Positions 44,219 through 52,460 of a DNA stretch of 64,000 nt are shown piece after piece. The notes below the pieces were generated by a model, which ran no database searches, was not told the DNA's origin, and saw only the letters and a program-made list of their open reading frames with translations. The stretch's first letter is position 1; each line of letters starts with the position of its first letter. The position numbers and the translations under genes are program-made. Origin of the DNA: Salinivirga cyanobacteriivorans (GTDB taxonomy: Bacteria; Bacteroidota; Bacteroidia; Bacteroidales; Salinivirgaceae); NCBI RefSeq assembly GCF_001443605.1, contig NZ_CP013118.1, forward strand, positions 4,675,001-4,739,000, written 5' to 3'.

Positions 44219-45526
44219 TTATTTTTTTACCGATAATTTTTGATCGGCATTTACAAGCCCGGCTACCAACTGAATAATTTCTTTCATTCGTCCAAAGTCA
44301 GTGTTGTCAAATGTGTCATACACCGTATGATAATGTTTTGAGGGTGCTAATCCTGTTGAAAGAAAAATTGCTGGTATATCGTGCTCTGTAAAATAATAAT
44401 GATCGCTGTTTGGTGTGTTTTCTTTTATGACTAGCGTGTCAACCAATTGGCCATGATTATTTATTGTCTTTAGCTGCTTTACAAGCCGGGGTTCATTTTT
44501 TCCATTCCAAACCTGCAGTCCGGCTTTACCGAAACCAATCATATCCATATTTATTACATAACTGATGCGTGAATCCGCAATGGGTAAGTTTTCTGTGAAA
44601 TATTTAGAACCTATTAATCCGGCTTCTTCGCCACTGAAACCTACGAACAGAATACTTTTTTCCGGTTTTGTTTTTTGAGCGTTCAAAAAATGAGCGAGTT
44701 CTATCATTGCAGCAATTGAAGAGGCATTGTCGTCAGCACCCGGATAAAATGCTTTTGGACCCATTTCTCCCAGATGATCATAATGCCCGCAAACAATAAT
44801 AATCGAATCGTGCTCTGCTTTACCTTGCAGCATGCCCATCACATTATTTGTAGTTATGTTGTTGAATTCTGTTTTAAGTCTCAACTCCAGTTTTTTTGCC
44901 GACTTGTTAAATGCTTGCTTTCTGATACTAATGACAACTTTTTCGCTTTTTTTGCGGCCATATACCACATAATCTTTGATTGCATCTTCCTGAAGCAGAA
45001 TAAATTTGTCGGCCGCGCTGCCAAATAAGATTTTTGCCGCAGAGTCGTACATTTCACGGTTTTTTCTTAAATCATCAAGATCAACAACCATAAATTGATT
45101 CTCTAAATCGATTTTTTCAATCAGAGAAGCCATTTTCTCCGGATTTTTTAAGTGTTGGGCTTCAATCATAGTGAGGTCCCAGTTTCCTTTAATAACAGGA
45201 CTATTTCTTCTTACAACGTAATCAGCCCCCGGGATTAATTTTTGTCCATCGATTTTTAGTTTAACTTTTATGATCTGATTCAGATCGAAGCTAAATGGTT
45301 GTTCCCATTTTCCATTAACAGGCTGTAATCCTGATTTTTCGAATTCAGATTGAATGTATTTGCCGGCCTTTTCAGCTCCCCGGTGTGTGTAGCATCTCCC
45401 ATGGTACTTTTTTGATGATAACTCTTTTACAATGGATTTTACACGATCGACATTTTGTGCCTGTGTTGAACCAAAATACAATAAGAAAAGAAAGAGAAAC
45501 GGAAGCATTGATTTTAAATTTTTCAT
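44219..45526 (-). CDS. M28-family zinc aminopeptidase, exported
   Basis: 435 residues with a signal peptide (MKNLKSMLPFLFLFLLYFGS, cut near TQAQ). The zinc-peptidase motifs are in order: VCGHYDHLGEMG, FYPGADDNASSIAAMIE, FVGFSGEEAGLIGSKYF, VINMDMIGFGKAG and the late His in KHYHTVYDTFDN. A PA-like insert (residues ~90-200) precedes the catalytic domain. M28 enzymes release N-terminal residues from peptides in the periplasm or outside. It stands alone. Confidence 0.9.
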   Translation of the reverse strand: MKNLKSMLPFLFLFLLYFGSTQAQNVDRVKSIVKELSSKKYHGRCYTHRGAEKAGKYIQSEFEKSGLQPVNGKWEQPFSFDLNQIIKVKLKIDGQKLIPGADYVVRRNSPVIKGNWDLTMIEAQHLKNPEKMASLIEKIDLENQFMVVDLDDLRKNREMYDSAAKILFGSAADKFILLQEDAIKDYVVYGRKKSEKVVISIRKQAFNKSAKKLELRLKTEFNNITTNNVMGMLQGKAEHDSIIIVCGHYDHLGEMGPKAFYPGADDNASSIAAMIELAHFLNAQKTKPEKSILFVGFSGEEAGLIGSKYFTENLPIADSRISYVINMDMIGFGKAGLQVWNGKNEPRLVKQLKTINNHGQLVDTLVIKENTPNSDHYYFTEHDIPAIFLSTGLAPSKHYHTVYDTFDNTDFGRMKEIIQLVAGLVNADQKLSVKK

Positions 45527-45684
45527 AATGTCGTTTTAAGGGTTTATAGATATGAATACCAAACTAAACACATGCCATTTCAGTTAATGCTAAGATTTAC
45601 AGTTGTTTAGTGGATATGTATGGATAACCGAATTGTACGTTTTTCCTGTACAGTGTACGGTATTGATGCAGAAGGTGCGATTGC

Positions 45685-46767
45685 TTAATGCCGTGTATTG
45701 GAAGATTTTATTTTAGCTTTTATCCACGCACTTTCATTGCTTTTGAGATAATTCCTGGTTGATTCTGGCAAAAATTCTTCAATTTCAGAAAGGCGATCGT
45801 CTTTTATGGCCTGACGTACTTTTGATGCACTTATGACACTGGTTTCACCTGTAGTGGTTGCTGCCTTTTTCCGGTTAATTTCGATTAACTTCACACCTGC
45901 ACGTGGCAAGAGTGTTTTCATGGCATTATTGTAGGCGAGGGTGGTGGCATCATAATTTTCTGTACCCACATAACGCCGTGTGATACCTAAAACGGGAACG
46001 ATGTATTTTATGAAAGTTCGAATATCCAGCTCTGCCTGTTTTTCAGCTATCATTCCGGGGTTTTCATTTTTTAAAAAATAGGAGGGGAAAATGGTCCCCG
46101 AAACAACGTAATCGCCCCCTTTAAGCATAAAAACATTTTGAAGGTGTGCTATACCTTTTTTTATTAGTTCCCATCTTACTTCAAAAGGAAAGCTTGAACG
46201 GTCTTCCTCCACTACAAAAAGGTACAGAATTCTGCTTTCCTGCGCAGCTTTTTCAATCAAATATTTGTGTCCGTTTGTAAAAGGATTGCAATTAACAACA
46301 ATAGCAGAGACCGGTCCCGTTGATACATCCTGTTTTTGCTTGCGCAAATATTGCTGGTAGGTTTTTATGTTTTCATAGCCAAATTCCAGCACAGAGAAAA
46401 GGGGAGGTGCAGTTGCTATTTCTGTAAATCCAAGTCCCTCAAATACTTTAGTGTTTCGCGGAAGTGTGTATACAAATATGTTTTTATACCTGGTGAGGAG
46501 TTTATCCATTAAATGTGTCACAATTTGTGAGAAGGCGGCAGAAGAACGGTAATCAGGAGCTACCGCCACATACTTCAATACATGGTTTTGGTATGATCCG
46601 GTGCCTATAATTTCATCATTGAGTGTATAAAGCACCATTGTATAATCCACATCTTCTGGCGTATAGTCAAAATCAAGTTTCTTAAGAAATTTAGAAACAA
46701 ACTTTACATCAAAAGGATTTTCTATATCGAGCACTTCCTCACGAAAGTCAGCATTTTCAAAACTCAT
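45685..46767 (-). CDS. citC: [citrate (pro-3S)-lyase] ligase
   Basis: 360 residues. An N-terminal GNAT-like part (VAPDYRSSAAFSQIVTHLMD) is followed by the nucleotidyltransferase core IVVNCNPFTNGHKYLIEKAA (HxGH-type) and a late SASKVRQAIKDDRLSEIEEF. The enzyme acetylates the prosthetic group of CitD with acetate and ATP, activating citrate lyase. Its start overlaps the end of citXG by 11 bp. It is the last gene of the operon. Confidence 0.92.
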   Translation of the reverse strand: MSFENADFREEVLDIENPFDVKFVSKFLKKLDFDYTPEDVDYTMVLYTLNDEIIGTGSYQNHVLKYVAVAPDYRSSAAFSQIVTHLMDKLLTRYKNIFVYTLPRNTKVFEGLGFTEIATAPPLFSVLEFGYENIKTYQQYLRKQKQDVSTGPVSAIVVNCNPFTNGHKYLIEKAAQESRILYLFVVEEDRSSFPFEVRWELIKKGIAHLQNVFMLKGGDYVVSGTIFPSYFLKNENPGMIAEKQAELDIRTFIKYIVPVLGITRRYVGTENYDATTLAYNNAMKTLLPRAGVKLIEINRKKAATTTGETSVISASKVRQAIKDDRLSEIEEFLPESTRNYLKSNESAWIKAKIKSSNTRH

Positions 46768-48145
46768 AGGGCTTTAATAATGGGTTAATGGTACAAAGGT
46801 AAATGAAAATCGTTAGGGCCAAAAGATCTGCTGATCCTCCAGGAGATAGATTCTTATTTTTTGTCCATTTGCAGAATTCGTTGTATGTATGGTTTTGGTT
46901 TTCGAGCAGAGCAACTTTACTTTCCTTGGCTTTTTGTTGCAGTATTTTCAGGAGCTCTGGGCCTCCTCTGTGAATTATATTGCTATCAATATTTTCTTCC
47001 ATAATGCTTAACAGGCTTATTTTTAGAGTGGCGCTTAGCTCTTCGATTTTTTGCTGCGGACTGAAATGCCGGGTATACATGGGTATAATTCCACCCTGAA
47101 AAACTGCAGGTAAGCCGTCCATCACCTGTTGTCTGATGCCTGCTTTCAATTGTGGAAAGGCTTTTTGAACAATATTGCCATGCGTTTGCTCATAGACCTG
47201 TGCCTTGTCGTTTTCGATATGTTTATTGTAGTTTTTCAGCCCATTTTTTATTGTCTGTATAGATATTGACTCATTTGTTTTAATAATATCTGTGATGATT
47301 TTACCCACAAGCAACATCAGAAATATAGCGCCTTTGTGGGTGTTAATTCCTTCTGTAGCAGCATTCATTTTTTTTTCTGCCTGTATACCCCAAATCCGCA
47401 TATCTTCGATCGTAAGATTTTGATTAGGATCAAGGCATTTTAAATAGAATTGATTAAATATTGGAGACAGTGCTGATATAGACCGTGAAAATGTATTGAA
47501 GTCCATATCGTTATGCGCCCCATTGTCGAATGGGCTTACCAGGCCGGGTTTAGGATGCAGTGAAGCTTCAGTGAAAAGCGCATAAATTGTTAGTTCTGTA
47601 AGTTTGTGGCTTTGATTTTTTCTATGGTTGCCAATCAAAAAATCTTGAATCTTATTCTGCTGGAATTTTCTTAATTCTTCTGTAGTGTGTCGTTGATTGC
47701 GCATACAATCTATTGCAGGATACTGCCCGCAGAAAAAACATACTTTTTGTTTTTCACTGCTCACGATTTCTCCGGATTCATCAATTACATCCACGTCTAT
47801 AAAACGGCCAAGCACTTGATTAGCTTCAAAACGCTCTGAGATTATTTTTATCTGTGCTGAGTCTTCCGGTGCATTGATACAGGCTATGAAAGTTAAGCCG
47901 TTGTCGTTGTCAATTATCCTAGCTGTTTGCGGACTCACAGGTAACCTGTTGGCATAGAGGTGTTCATGCAATTTGTTCAGCATGTGGAAGAAAAACTTTC
48001 TTTTTTGCCTGTCTGTTTTAGGCCACCCGGCTATATTGAGCGCCATACTCACAACCGGCAGTTTGTATTGCTGAATCAAAGCGTGTTTTATGGCATGAAT
48101 TGATTCTCTGGCTGCGAGTACTTTCTCTAGCGGTGTTTGAGTCAT
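46757..48145 (-). CDS. citXG: CitX-CitG fusion: apo-citrate lyase phosphoribosyl-dephospho-CoA transferase / triphosphoribosyl-dephospho-CoA synthase
   Basis: 462 residues, two enzymes in one chain. Residues 1 to ~175 are CitX (LEKVLAARESIHAIKHALIQ, DNDNGLTFIACINAPED, GRFIDVDVIDESGEIVSS). Residues ~185-462 are CitG (LHPKPGLVSPFDNGAHNDMD, INTHKGAIFLMLLVGK and the C-terminal GGSADLLALTIF). Together they make the 2'-(5''-triphosphoribosyl)-3'-dephospho-CoA precursor and attach it to CitD. CitXG fusions occur in some other bacteria. It lies 12 bp downstream of citF and overlaps citC by 11 bp. Confidence 0.9.
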   Translation of the reverse strand: MTQTPLEKVLAARESIHAIKHALIQQYKLPVVSMALNIAGWPKTDRQKRKFFFHMLNKLHEHLYANRLPVSPQTARIIDNDNGLTFIACINAPEDSAQIKIISERFEANQVLGRFIDVDVIDESGEIVSSEKQKVCFFCGQYPAIDCMRNQRHTTEELRKFQQNKIQDFLIGNHRKNQSHKLTELTIYALFTEASLHPKPGLVSPFDNGAHNDMDFNTFSRSISALSPIFNQFYLKCLDPNQNLTIEDMRIWGIQAEKKMNAATEGINTHKGAIFLMLLVGKIITDIIKTNESISIQTIKNGLKNYNKHIENDKAQVYEQTHGNIVQKAFPQLKAGIRQQVMDGLPAVFQGGIIPMYTRHFSPQQKIEELSATLKISLLSIMEENIDSNIIHRGGPELLKILQQKAKESKVALLENQNHTYNEFCKWTKNKNLSPGGSADLLALTIFIYLCTINPLLKPYEF

Positions 48146-48157
48146 ACATTATTTTTA

Positions 48158-49714
48158 TCAAACTTTGATTTGTTTGATGGTATCTATTATGGTGCCATCT
48201 CTGTATTCTATTACGCCCACGATTTTGTTTGTATGTTCAATTTTTTCAGGTGTACCCGTAATTTTATCAACCTCTTTTTCCAGGTCAGCAATTTCTCTGA
48301 CATGCATTCCTGCTTCCAATAGATTTGCTTTGAGCTCTTTGTTTTTTGGGTTCACACAAATACCACGTTCTGTTACAACAACATCAACACTTTCACCGGG
48401 TGTAACTACATTGTTTACGTTTTTCTTTATAATGGGTAATCGTCCGCGAAACGAGGGGCACACTACCACTGTAAGTTTAGCGCCTGCTGCAGTATCAGAA
48501 TGTCCGCCTGAAGCACCTCTTACTTCGCCCTCTGAGCCTGTAATGACGTTCACATTGAAGTTGACATCGACTTCCAGCGCACCCAGCACAACTACATCGA
48601 GTTTATTAATCATGCAGCCGCAATTGAAAGGATTGGCATAAAGCCCGGCAGGTATTTCAATGTGATATGGATGTTCTTTAAGTGAGCTGCTCACAGCTGC
48701 ATCGAATGATTGTACATCGAAAATAGCATGAAATAAACCTTCATTTAACATATCGACTCCATAAGATGTAACACCACCCAGTAAAAATGAGCCTTTAATG
48801 TTGTGTTTTTTCATTGCTTCACGAATAAACCGGGCCACTGCCAATGAAGCACCTCCTGCGCCAACCTGAAAGGAAATTCCGTTTTTGAAATAACCAGAAT
48901 TTATAATGGTATCAGAAGCGATACGAGCAATTCTTAAGTCAAGTGGAGCTTTTGTAATGCGTGTTGTACCAGAGGCAATTTTCTTTGCATCGCCAATGGT
49001 ATCTGTGGCTACTACGTAATCTACATAGTTCTGCCTGATTGAAGGCGGTACACAAGGGTAATTGACCAGGTTGTCTGTTACAATAACCACCTGTTTGGCA
49101 TACCAGGCATCAATCATGGCATATCCCATAGACCCAAAAGCTGAAGGGCCATGCGTGCCGGTTGCATTTCCTTCTTCGTCGGCTGCTGAGGCTGCAATTA
49201 TGGCTAAGTCTATTTGTATTTTTCCTGTTTGTACACTTCGTACACGCCCACCATGTGAGTGAATGACAAAAGGTTTTTGTAAAACCCCTTTTGCACATGC
49301 TTCACCTATTGTTCCCCTGATACCTGAGCTGTAAATCTGTGTGATTGTGCCTTCTTCGATATAAGGTAAAACGGATTCGTGTGCTGAAGTAAGGGATGAT
49401 GAAGCCAGGGTTATATCTTTAATACCCATGTTTGCCAATATCGTTATGGCTTGTATCAGAATACAGTCGCCACCCCTTAAGTGATGATGAAAAGAGACGG
49501 TCATGCCATTTCTGGGATTACATTTTAAAATGGCTTCTTCCAGGTTGTTGTGCATTTTGGAGCTGTGGGGTAACCGCGCCTTAATGGCTGGCGGTACAGT
49601 TTGCTCGTCCATCCAGCCTTTTTGTAGCTTATTCCATACACCCTGATAGGGTTCAAGTTTGCCAAGGCCTTCCAAATATTCTGGTATTTCTATGTTAAGG
49701 GCGTTTTTTATCAT
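48158..49714 (-). CDS. citF: Citrate lyase alpha subunit
   Basis: 518 residues, full length. Matches the CoA-transferase-like alpha subunit: NPRNGMTVSFHHHLRGGDCI, SSGIRGTIGEACAKGVLQKP, SHGGRVRSVQTGKIQIDLAI, and EVRGASGGHSDTAAGAKLTV, plus the start KLEPYQGVWNK. It transfers the acyl-carrier thioester group onto citrate to form citryl-ACP in the cytoplasm. It is 6 bp after citE and 12 bp before citXG, and the operon is intact. Confidence 0.96.
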   Translation of the reverse strand: MIKNALNIEIPEYLEGLGKLEPYQGVWNKLQKGWMDEQTVPPAIKARLPHSSKMHNNLEEAILKCNPRNGMTVSFHHHLRGGDCILIQAITILANMGIKDITLASSSLTSAHESVLPYIEEGTITQIYSSGIRGTIGEACAKGVLQKPFVIHSHGGRVRSVQTGKIQIDLAIIAASAADEEGNATGTHGPSAFGSMGYAMIDAWYAKQVVIVTDNLVNYPCVPPSIRQNYVDYVVATDTIGDAKKIASGTTRITKAPLDLRIARIASDTIINSGYFKNGISFQVGAGGASLAVARFIREAMKKHNIKGSFLLGGVTSYGVDMLNEGLFHAIFDVQSFDAAVSSSLKEHPYHIEIPAGLYANPFNCGCMINKLDVVVLGALEVDVNFNVNVITGSEGEVRGASGGHSDTAAGAKLTVVVCPSFRGRLPIIKKNVNNVVTPGESVDVVVTERGICVNPKNKELKANLLEAGMHVREIADLEKEVDKITGTPEKIEHTNKIVGVIEYRDGTIIDTIKQIKV

Positions 49715-49720
49715 TTTTTA

Positions 49721-50614
49721 TTATTTGACCGGTTCTACTTCAATGTCGGCCAATGCCAGCGTGTGCATTGCCCTTGTAACTACAGGCGCATCAACCATTT
49801 TGCCGTCGACGGCGAATACACCGAGGTCTTTGGCTTTGTTTTCATAGTAGGCTTTCACAATACGGTATGCTTTGCGTATTTCTGTATCGGTAGGTGTAAA
49901 AACTTCATTTACAATACTTATTTGTCGTGGATTGATGACTGCTTTTCCTGTGAAACCCAGCTTTTTTATGTATGCGGTTTCTTCCCTAAGACCTTCTTCA
50001 TCTTCAACATCGGCATAAACCGTGTCCATGGCATCTATTTTAGTAGCTTTTGATGCCATTACAATTCGCTTACGTGCATAGTCAATACCATAGTTATCTT
50101 TAGATTTCTCGATTTGCATGTCGGCCGTAAGATCCTGACCACCTATAGTAATGGCGTCTATTCTTGGGGAGTGGGAAGCCAGTTCATATACGTTTTGTAC
50201 GCCAAGGGCAGATTCAATCATCACATGTATTTTCATTTTATCATGAGCCAGCCCATAACGATTTTCAATTTCTTCAATTATTTTAAGAACCTTGCTTAGT
50301 TCCTCAACGGTTTCGGTTTTTGGAAGTCGCAGGGCATCGGGCTGCAATGGAACGATCTCTTCAAGGTCCGCTACTCCAAAGGGCGTATTGATGTGATTTA
50401 CTCTGATGGTGATTTCACAACCGTAGTAGTCAACTTCTTTGAGCATATTACGAACAAGAATACGGGCCGCATCTTTTTGGTTCAATGCCACCGCATCTTC
50501 TAGGTCAAGCAATACACTGTCGGCTCCGTAAACTCCTCCTTGCTGCAACATGGCCGGATTATTGCCCGGAATATATAGCATACTCCTGCGTTTTTTTATG
50601 TTGTGTGTGTTCAT
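49721..50614 (-). CDS. citE: Citrate lyase beta subunit (citryl-ACP lyase)
   Basis: About 297 residues from the ATG at 50614 (MNTHNIKKRRSMLYIPGNNP); an upstream non-ATG start would add 15 residues overlapping citD. HpcH/HpaI aldolase fold: SVLLDLEDAVALNQKD, ITIRVNHINTPFGVADLEE, ALRLPKTETVEELSKVL, MIESALGVQNVYELA and AITIGGQDLTADM. It splits citryl-ACP into oxaloacetate and acetyl-ACP. It sits 16 bp downstream of citD. Confidence 0.95.
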   Translation of the reverse strand: MNTHNIKKRRSMLYIPGNNPAMLQQGGVYGADSVLLDLEDAVALNQKDAARILVRNMLKEVDYYGCEITIRVNHINTPFGVADLEEIVPLQPDALRLPKTETVEELSKVLKIIEEIENRYGLAHDKMKIHVMIESALGVQNVYELASHSPRIDAITIGGQDLTADMQIEKSKDNYGIDYARKRIVMASKATKIDAMDTVYADVEDEEGLREETAYIKKLGFTGKAVINPRQISIVNEVFTPTDTEIRKAYRIVKAYYENKAKDLGVFAVDGKMVDAPVVTRAMHTLALADIEVEPVK

Positions 50615-50630
50615 AGTAAACTCCAAATTT

Positions 50631-50921
50631 TTATTGCAAAGTTCCTTTTTGCATGTCAAGCGATCTTTTTACAGCAGTCTCTACACGCGCTTTGATTGTA
50701 GGCGTAAGTGCACCTTTATCTTTGGCAATAAGATGGACGCCACTTATATCGTATGCTTCTAAAACCTGGTTTATCGCATTTTTTATTTGTTGCGAAAAGT
50801 GTTTGTCTACATTCGAAGAGAGTTCAATTGAGTTTTCTTCACCATCGTTTATGGGTTCAATAAGCACCATGATGTCACTCGATTCAAACGTGCCGGCCTG
50901 GGCTTTATGTTTTGGTTTCAT
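50631..50921 (-). CDS. citD: Citrate lyase gamma subunit (acyl carrier protein)
   Basis: 96 residues. The attachment region is QAGTFESSDIMVLIEP; Ser14, the first Ser of SSD, is where the phosphoribosyl-dephospho-CoA arm is expected by comparison with characterised CitD proteins. The rest (FSQQIKNAINQVLEAYDISG and TIKARVETAVKRSLDMQKG) fits. First gene of the cit operon. Confidence 0.93.
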   Translation of the reverse strand: MKPKHKAQAGTFESSDIMVLIEPINDGEENSIELSSNVDKHFSQQIKNAINQVLEAYDISGVHLIAKDKGALTPTIKARVETAVKRSLDMQKGTLQ

Positions 50922-50992
50922 CTGTTTATAATTTTGATTTCAGTTGTCAGATGGAACCTCCTTTGCCTGACATTCAGTATCTTACTTTTGAT

Positions 50993-51046
50993 GTTCCAAA
51001 TAATCATGCGCGTGTGTGTTTAAATGGTTAAACATGGAGGTTTCAT
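50993..51046. repeat. Upstream cit repeat, copy 1
   Basis: GTTCCAAATAATCATGCGCG, TGTGTGT and CATGGAGGTTTCAT are shared in order with copy 2 at 51141-51193, with a different 12-13 nt middle. Lies 72 bp upstream of citD. This copy includes a GTTTAA/TTAAAC hairpin. Confidence 0.65.
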
Positions 51047-51140
51047 ATGTTTATTTTTAATTTTCAAAGGTCATTACCTGTCCCGATACCAATCGGGATG
51101 GAACTTCCTATTTCCTGTTTTAAAGCTTTTTACCTGTAAA

Positions 51141-51193
51141 GTTCCAAATAATCATACGCGTGTGTGTCAAAAGCTTTGTCATGGAGGTTTCAT
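51141..51193. repeat. Upstream cit repeat, copy 2
   Basis: GTTCCAAATAATCATACGCG, TGTGTGT and CATGGAGGTTTCAT, the same order as copy 1, 22 bp after the cyclotransferase stop on the minus strand. Between the copies lies a small CCCGAT/ATCGGG hairpin near 51082-51097. Confidence 0.65.
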
Positions 51194-51215
51194 TCTTCTA
51201 TAGTTTGGTTTATAC

Positions 51216-52313
51216 TCATCGGTTAATACCTTCAACTGTAATTTCGAACATCACAGGCCAGTATTTTCCGGTAGCGTATAGTTTTTCATTGTCTGCATCC
51301 CATGCTATGCCATTAAGAACATCTGCCTTAGCAGGTAATTTTGCTTTTTCTTTTAGCATGCTTAAGTCAATTTCTTGTAATACCTTACCTGTAGCCGGGT
51401 CTATCATCAAAACAAAATCTTCTCCATATACATTGGCCAAAATTTTATCATTAATGTATTCCAGTTCATTTAACCGGGAAACCGGTCCATTTTGGTCATA
51501 TACAGAAATTTGGCGTGTTTCTGTGAAGTACTCGCGGTCGATATAGTAAAGCCTGTACGAGCCGTCGCTCATAATGAGCGATTCTCCGTCATTGGTCAAA
51601 CCCCATCCTTCAGTCGGATAGACGAATTCATACAATTGTTTAAATGAATTTACATCGTAGACAAATCCAGTGTTCGACTGCCAGGTAAGTTGATAGATTT
51701 TATCGCCAATTACTGTCATGCCCTCCCCAAAAATATCATCTTTTAAATTGATAATGTCAATAACTTTTCCGGTTTCAATATCAATCTTGCGCATGGAGCT
51801 TTCCTTGTATTGGCCTGTGCTTTCGTAAATAAAATCTTTATGTATTTCCAGTCCTTGTGTATAAGCCCCCGGGTCATGATAAAGCTTTTGCACAATACGG
51901 GCCCTGGTTTTTTCAGGAGTGATTTCGGAAAGTACTTCTACAAGAACCTGATCACTGCTTTGCTTATCATTTAAATAACTGCGTAAAATAAAATGTTGTA
52001 TGCCAACGGGCAGGTCTGTAGGTACAACAACTTTTTCACCTTTACTCAGTTTTGCAATGCGTGTTTTGTTGGCATACCAAACCACACTGTCACTTTTTTT
52101 AACATCTTTCCATTTCCAGTCAAAGGTAATCTCTTTACCCGGGACAATTTTGTAGTTGACTTTGGGTTTGGTTATGTCCAAATGTTTTTTTGAAGGTTGG
52201 GCTTTTTTTCGTGAAATGGTTTTTCGGCCCTCAGGAATATCGTTGCATGTTGCAAAAGCAGTAAGGACAGTAAATATTATTAGTATGGATTTAACGCTGA
52301 GTTTAGTAGGCAT
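51216..52313 (-). CDS. Glutaminyl-peptide cyclotransferase-like lipoprotein
   Basis: About 365 residues from the ATG at 52313 (MPTKLSVKSILIIFTVLTAF), ending in a lipobox with Cys in FATCNDIP. The beta-propeller enzyme signature is clear: RIVQKLYHDPGAYTQGLEIH, FIYESTGQYKESSMRKIDIE, YQLTWQSNTGFVYDVNSFKQ, GWGLTNDGESLIMSDGSYRL and NELEYINDKILANVYGEDFV, and the C-terminal VLNGIAWDADNEKLYATGKY. It cyclises N-terminal Gln of exported peptides. The N-terminal ~120 residues are an Ig-like extra domain. Confidence 0.88.
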   Translation of the reverse strand: MPTKLSVKSILIIFTVLTAFATCNDIPEGRKTISRKKAQPSKKHLDITKPKVNYKIVPGKEITFDWKWKDVKKSDSVVWYANKTRIAKLSKGEKVVVPTDLPVGIQHFILRSYLNDKQSSDQVLVEVLSEITPEKTRARIVQKLYHDPGAYTQGLEIHKDFIYESTGQYKESSMRKIDIETGKVIDIINLKDDIFGEGMTVIGDKIYQLTWQSNTGFVYDVNSFKQLYEFVYPTEGWGLTNDGESLIMSDGSYRLYYIDREYFTETRQISVYDQNGPVSRLNELEYINDKILANVYGEDFVLMIDPATGKVLQEIDLSMLKEKAKLPAKADVLNGIAWDADNEKLYATGKYWPVMFEITVEGINR

Positions 52314-52393
52314 ATTTTGGATATCTTTAAATGAAATGATAAAACTATATAAAATCAATATATTACAAAATTATAACAATCGACGATTGATTA

Positions 52394-52401
52394 TACCTTT
52401 G
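52394..52401 (+). promoter_or_regulatory. Candidate -7 element of pbpC
   Basis: TACCTTTG matches TAnnTTTG exactly and lies 59 bp before the pbpC start in an AT-rich gap between divergent genes. No TTTG is found at the usual upstream spacing. Confidence 0.4.
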
Positions 52402-52460
52402 TTAGCATAAAAATGCCCGGATAATTTTTAATTTAACGGTTTTAATCGGTTGTTTGGTTT

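Noticed and set aside
50941-51215. A known riboswitch before the citrate lyase genes
   Set aside because: The duplicated 53-bp element and small hairpins do not show conserved cores of any riboswitch class I know.
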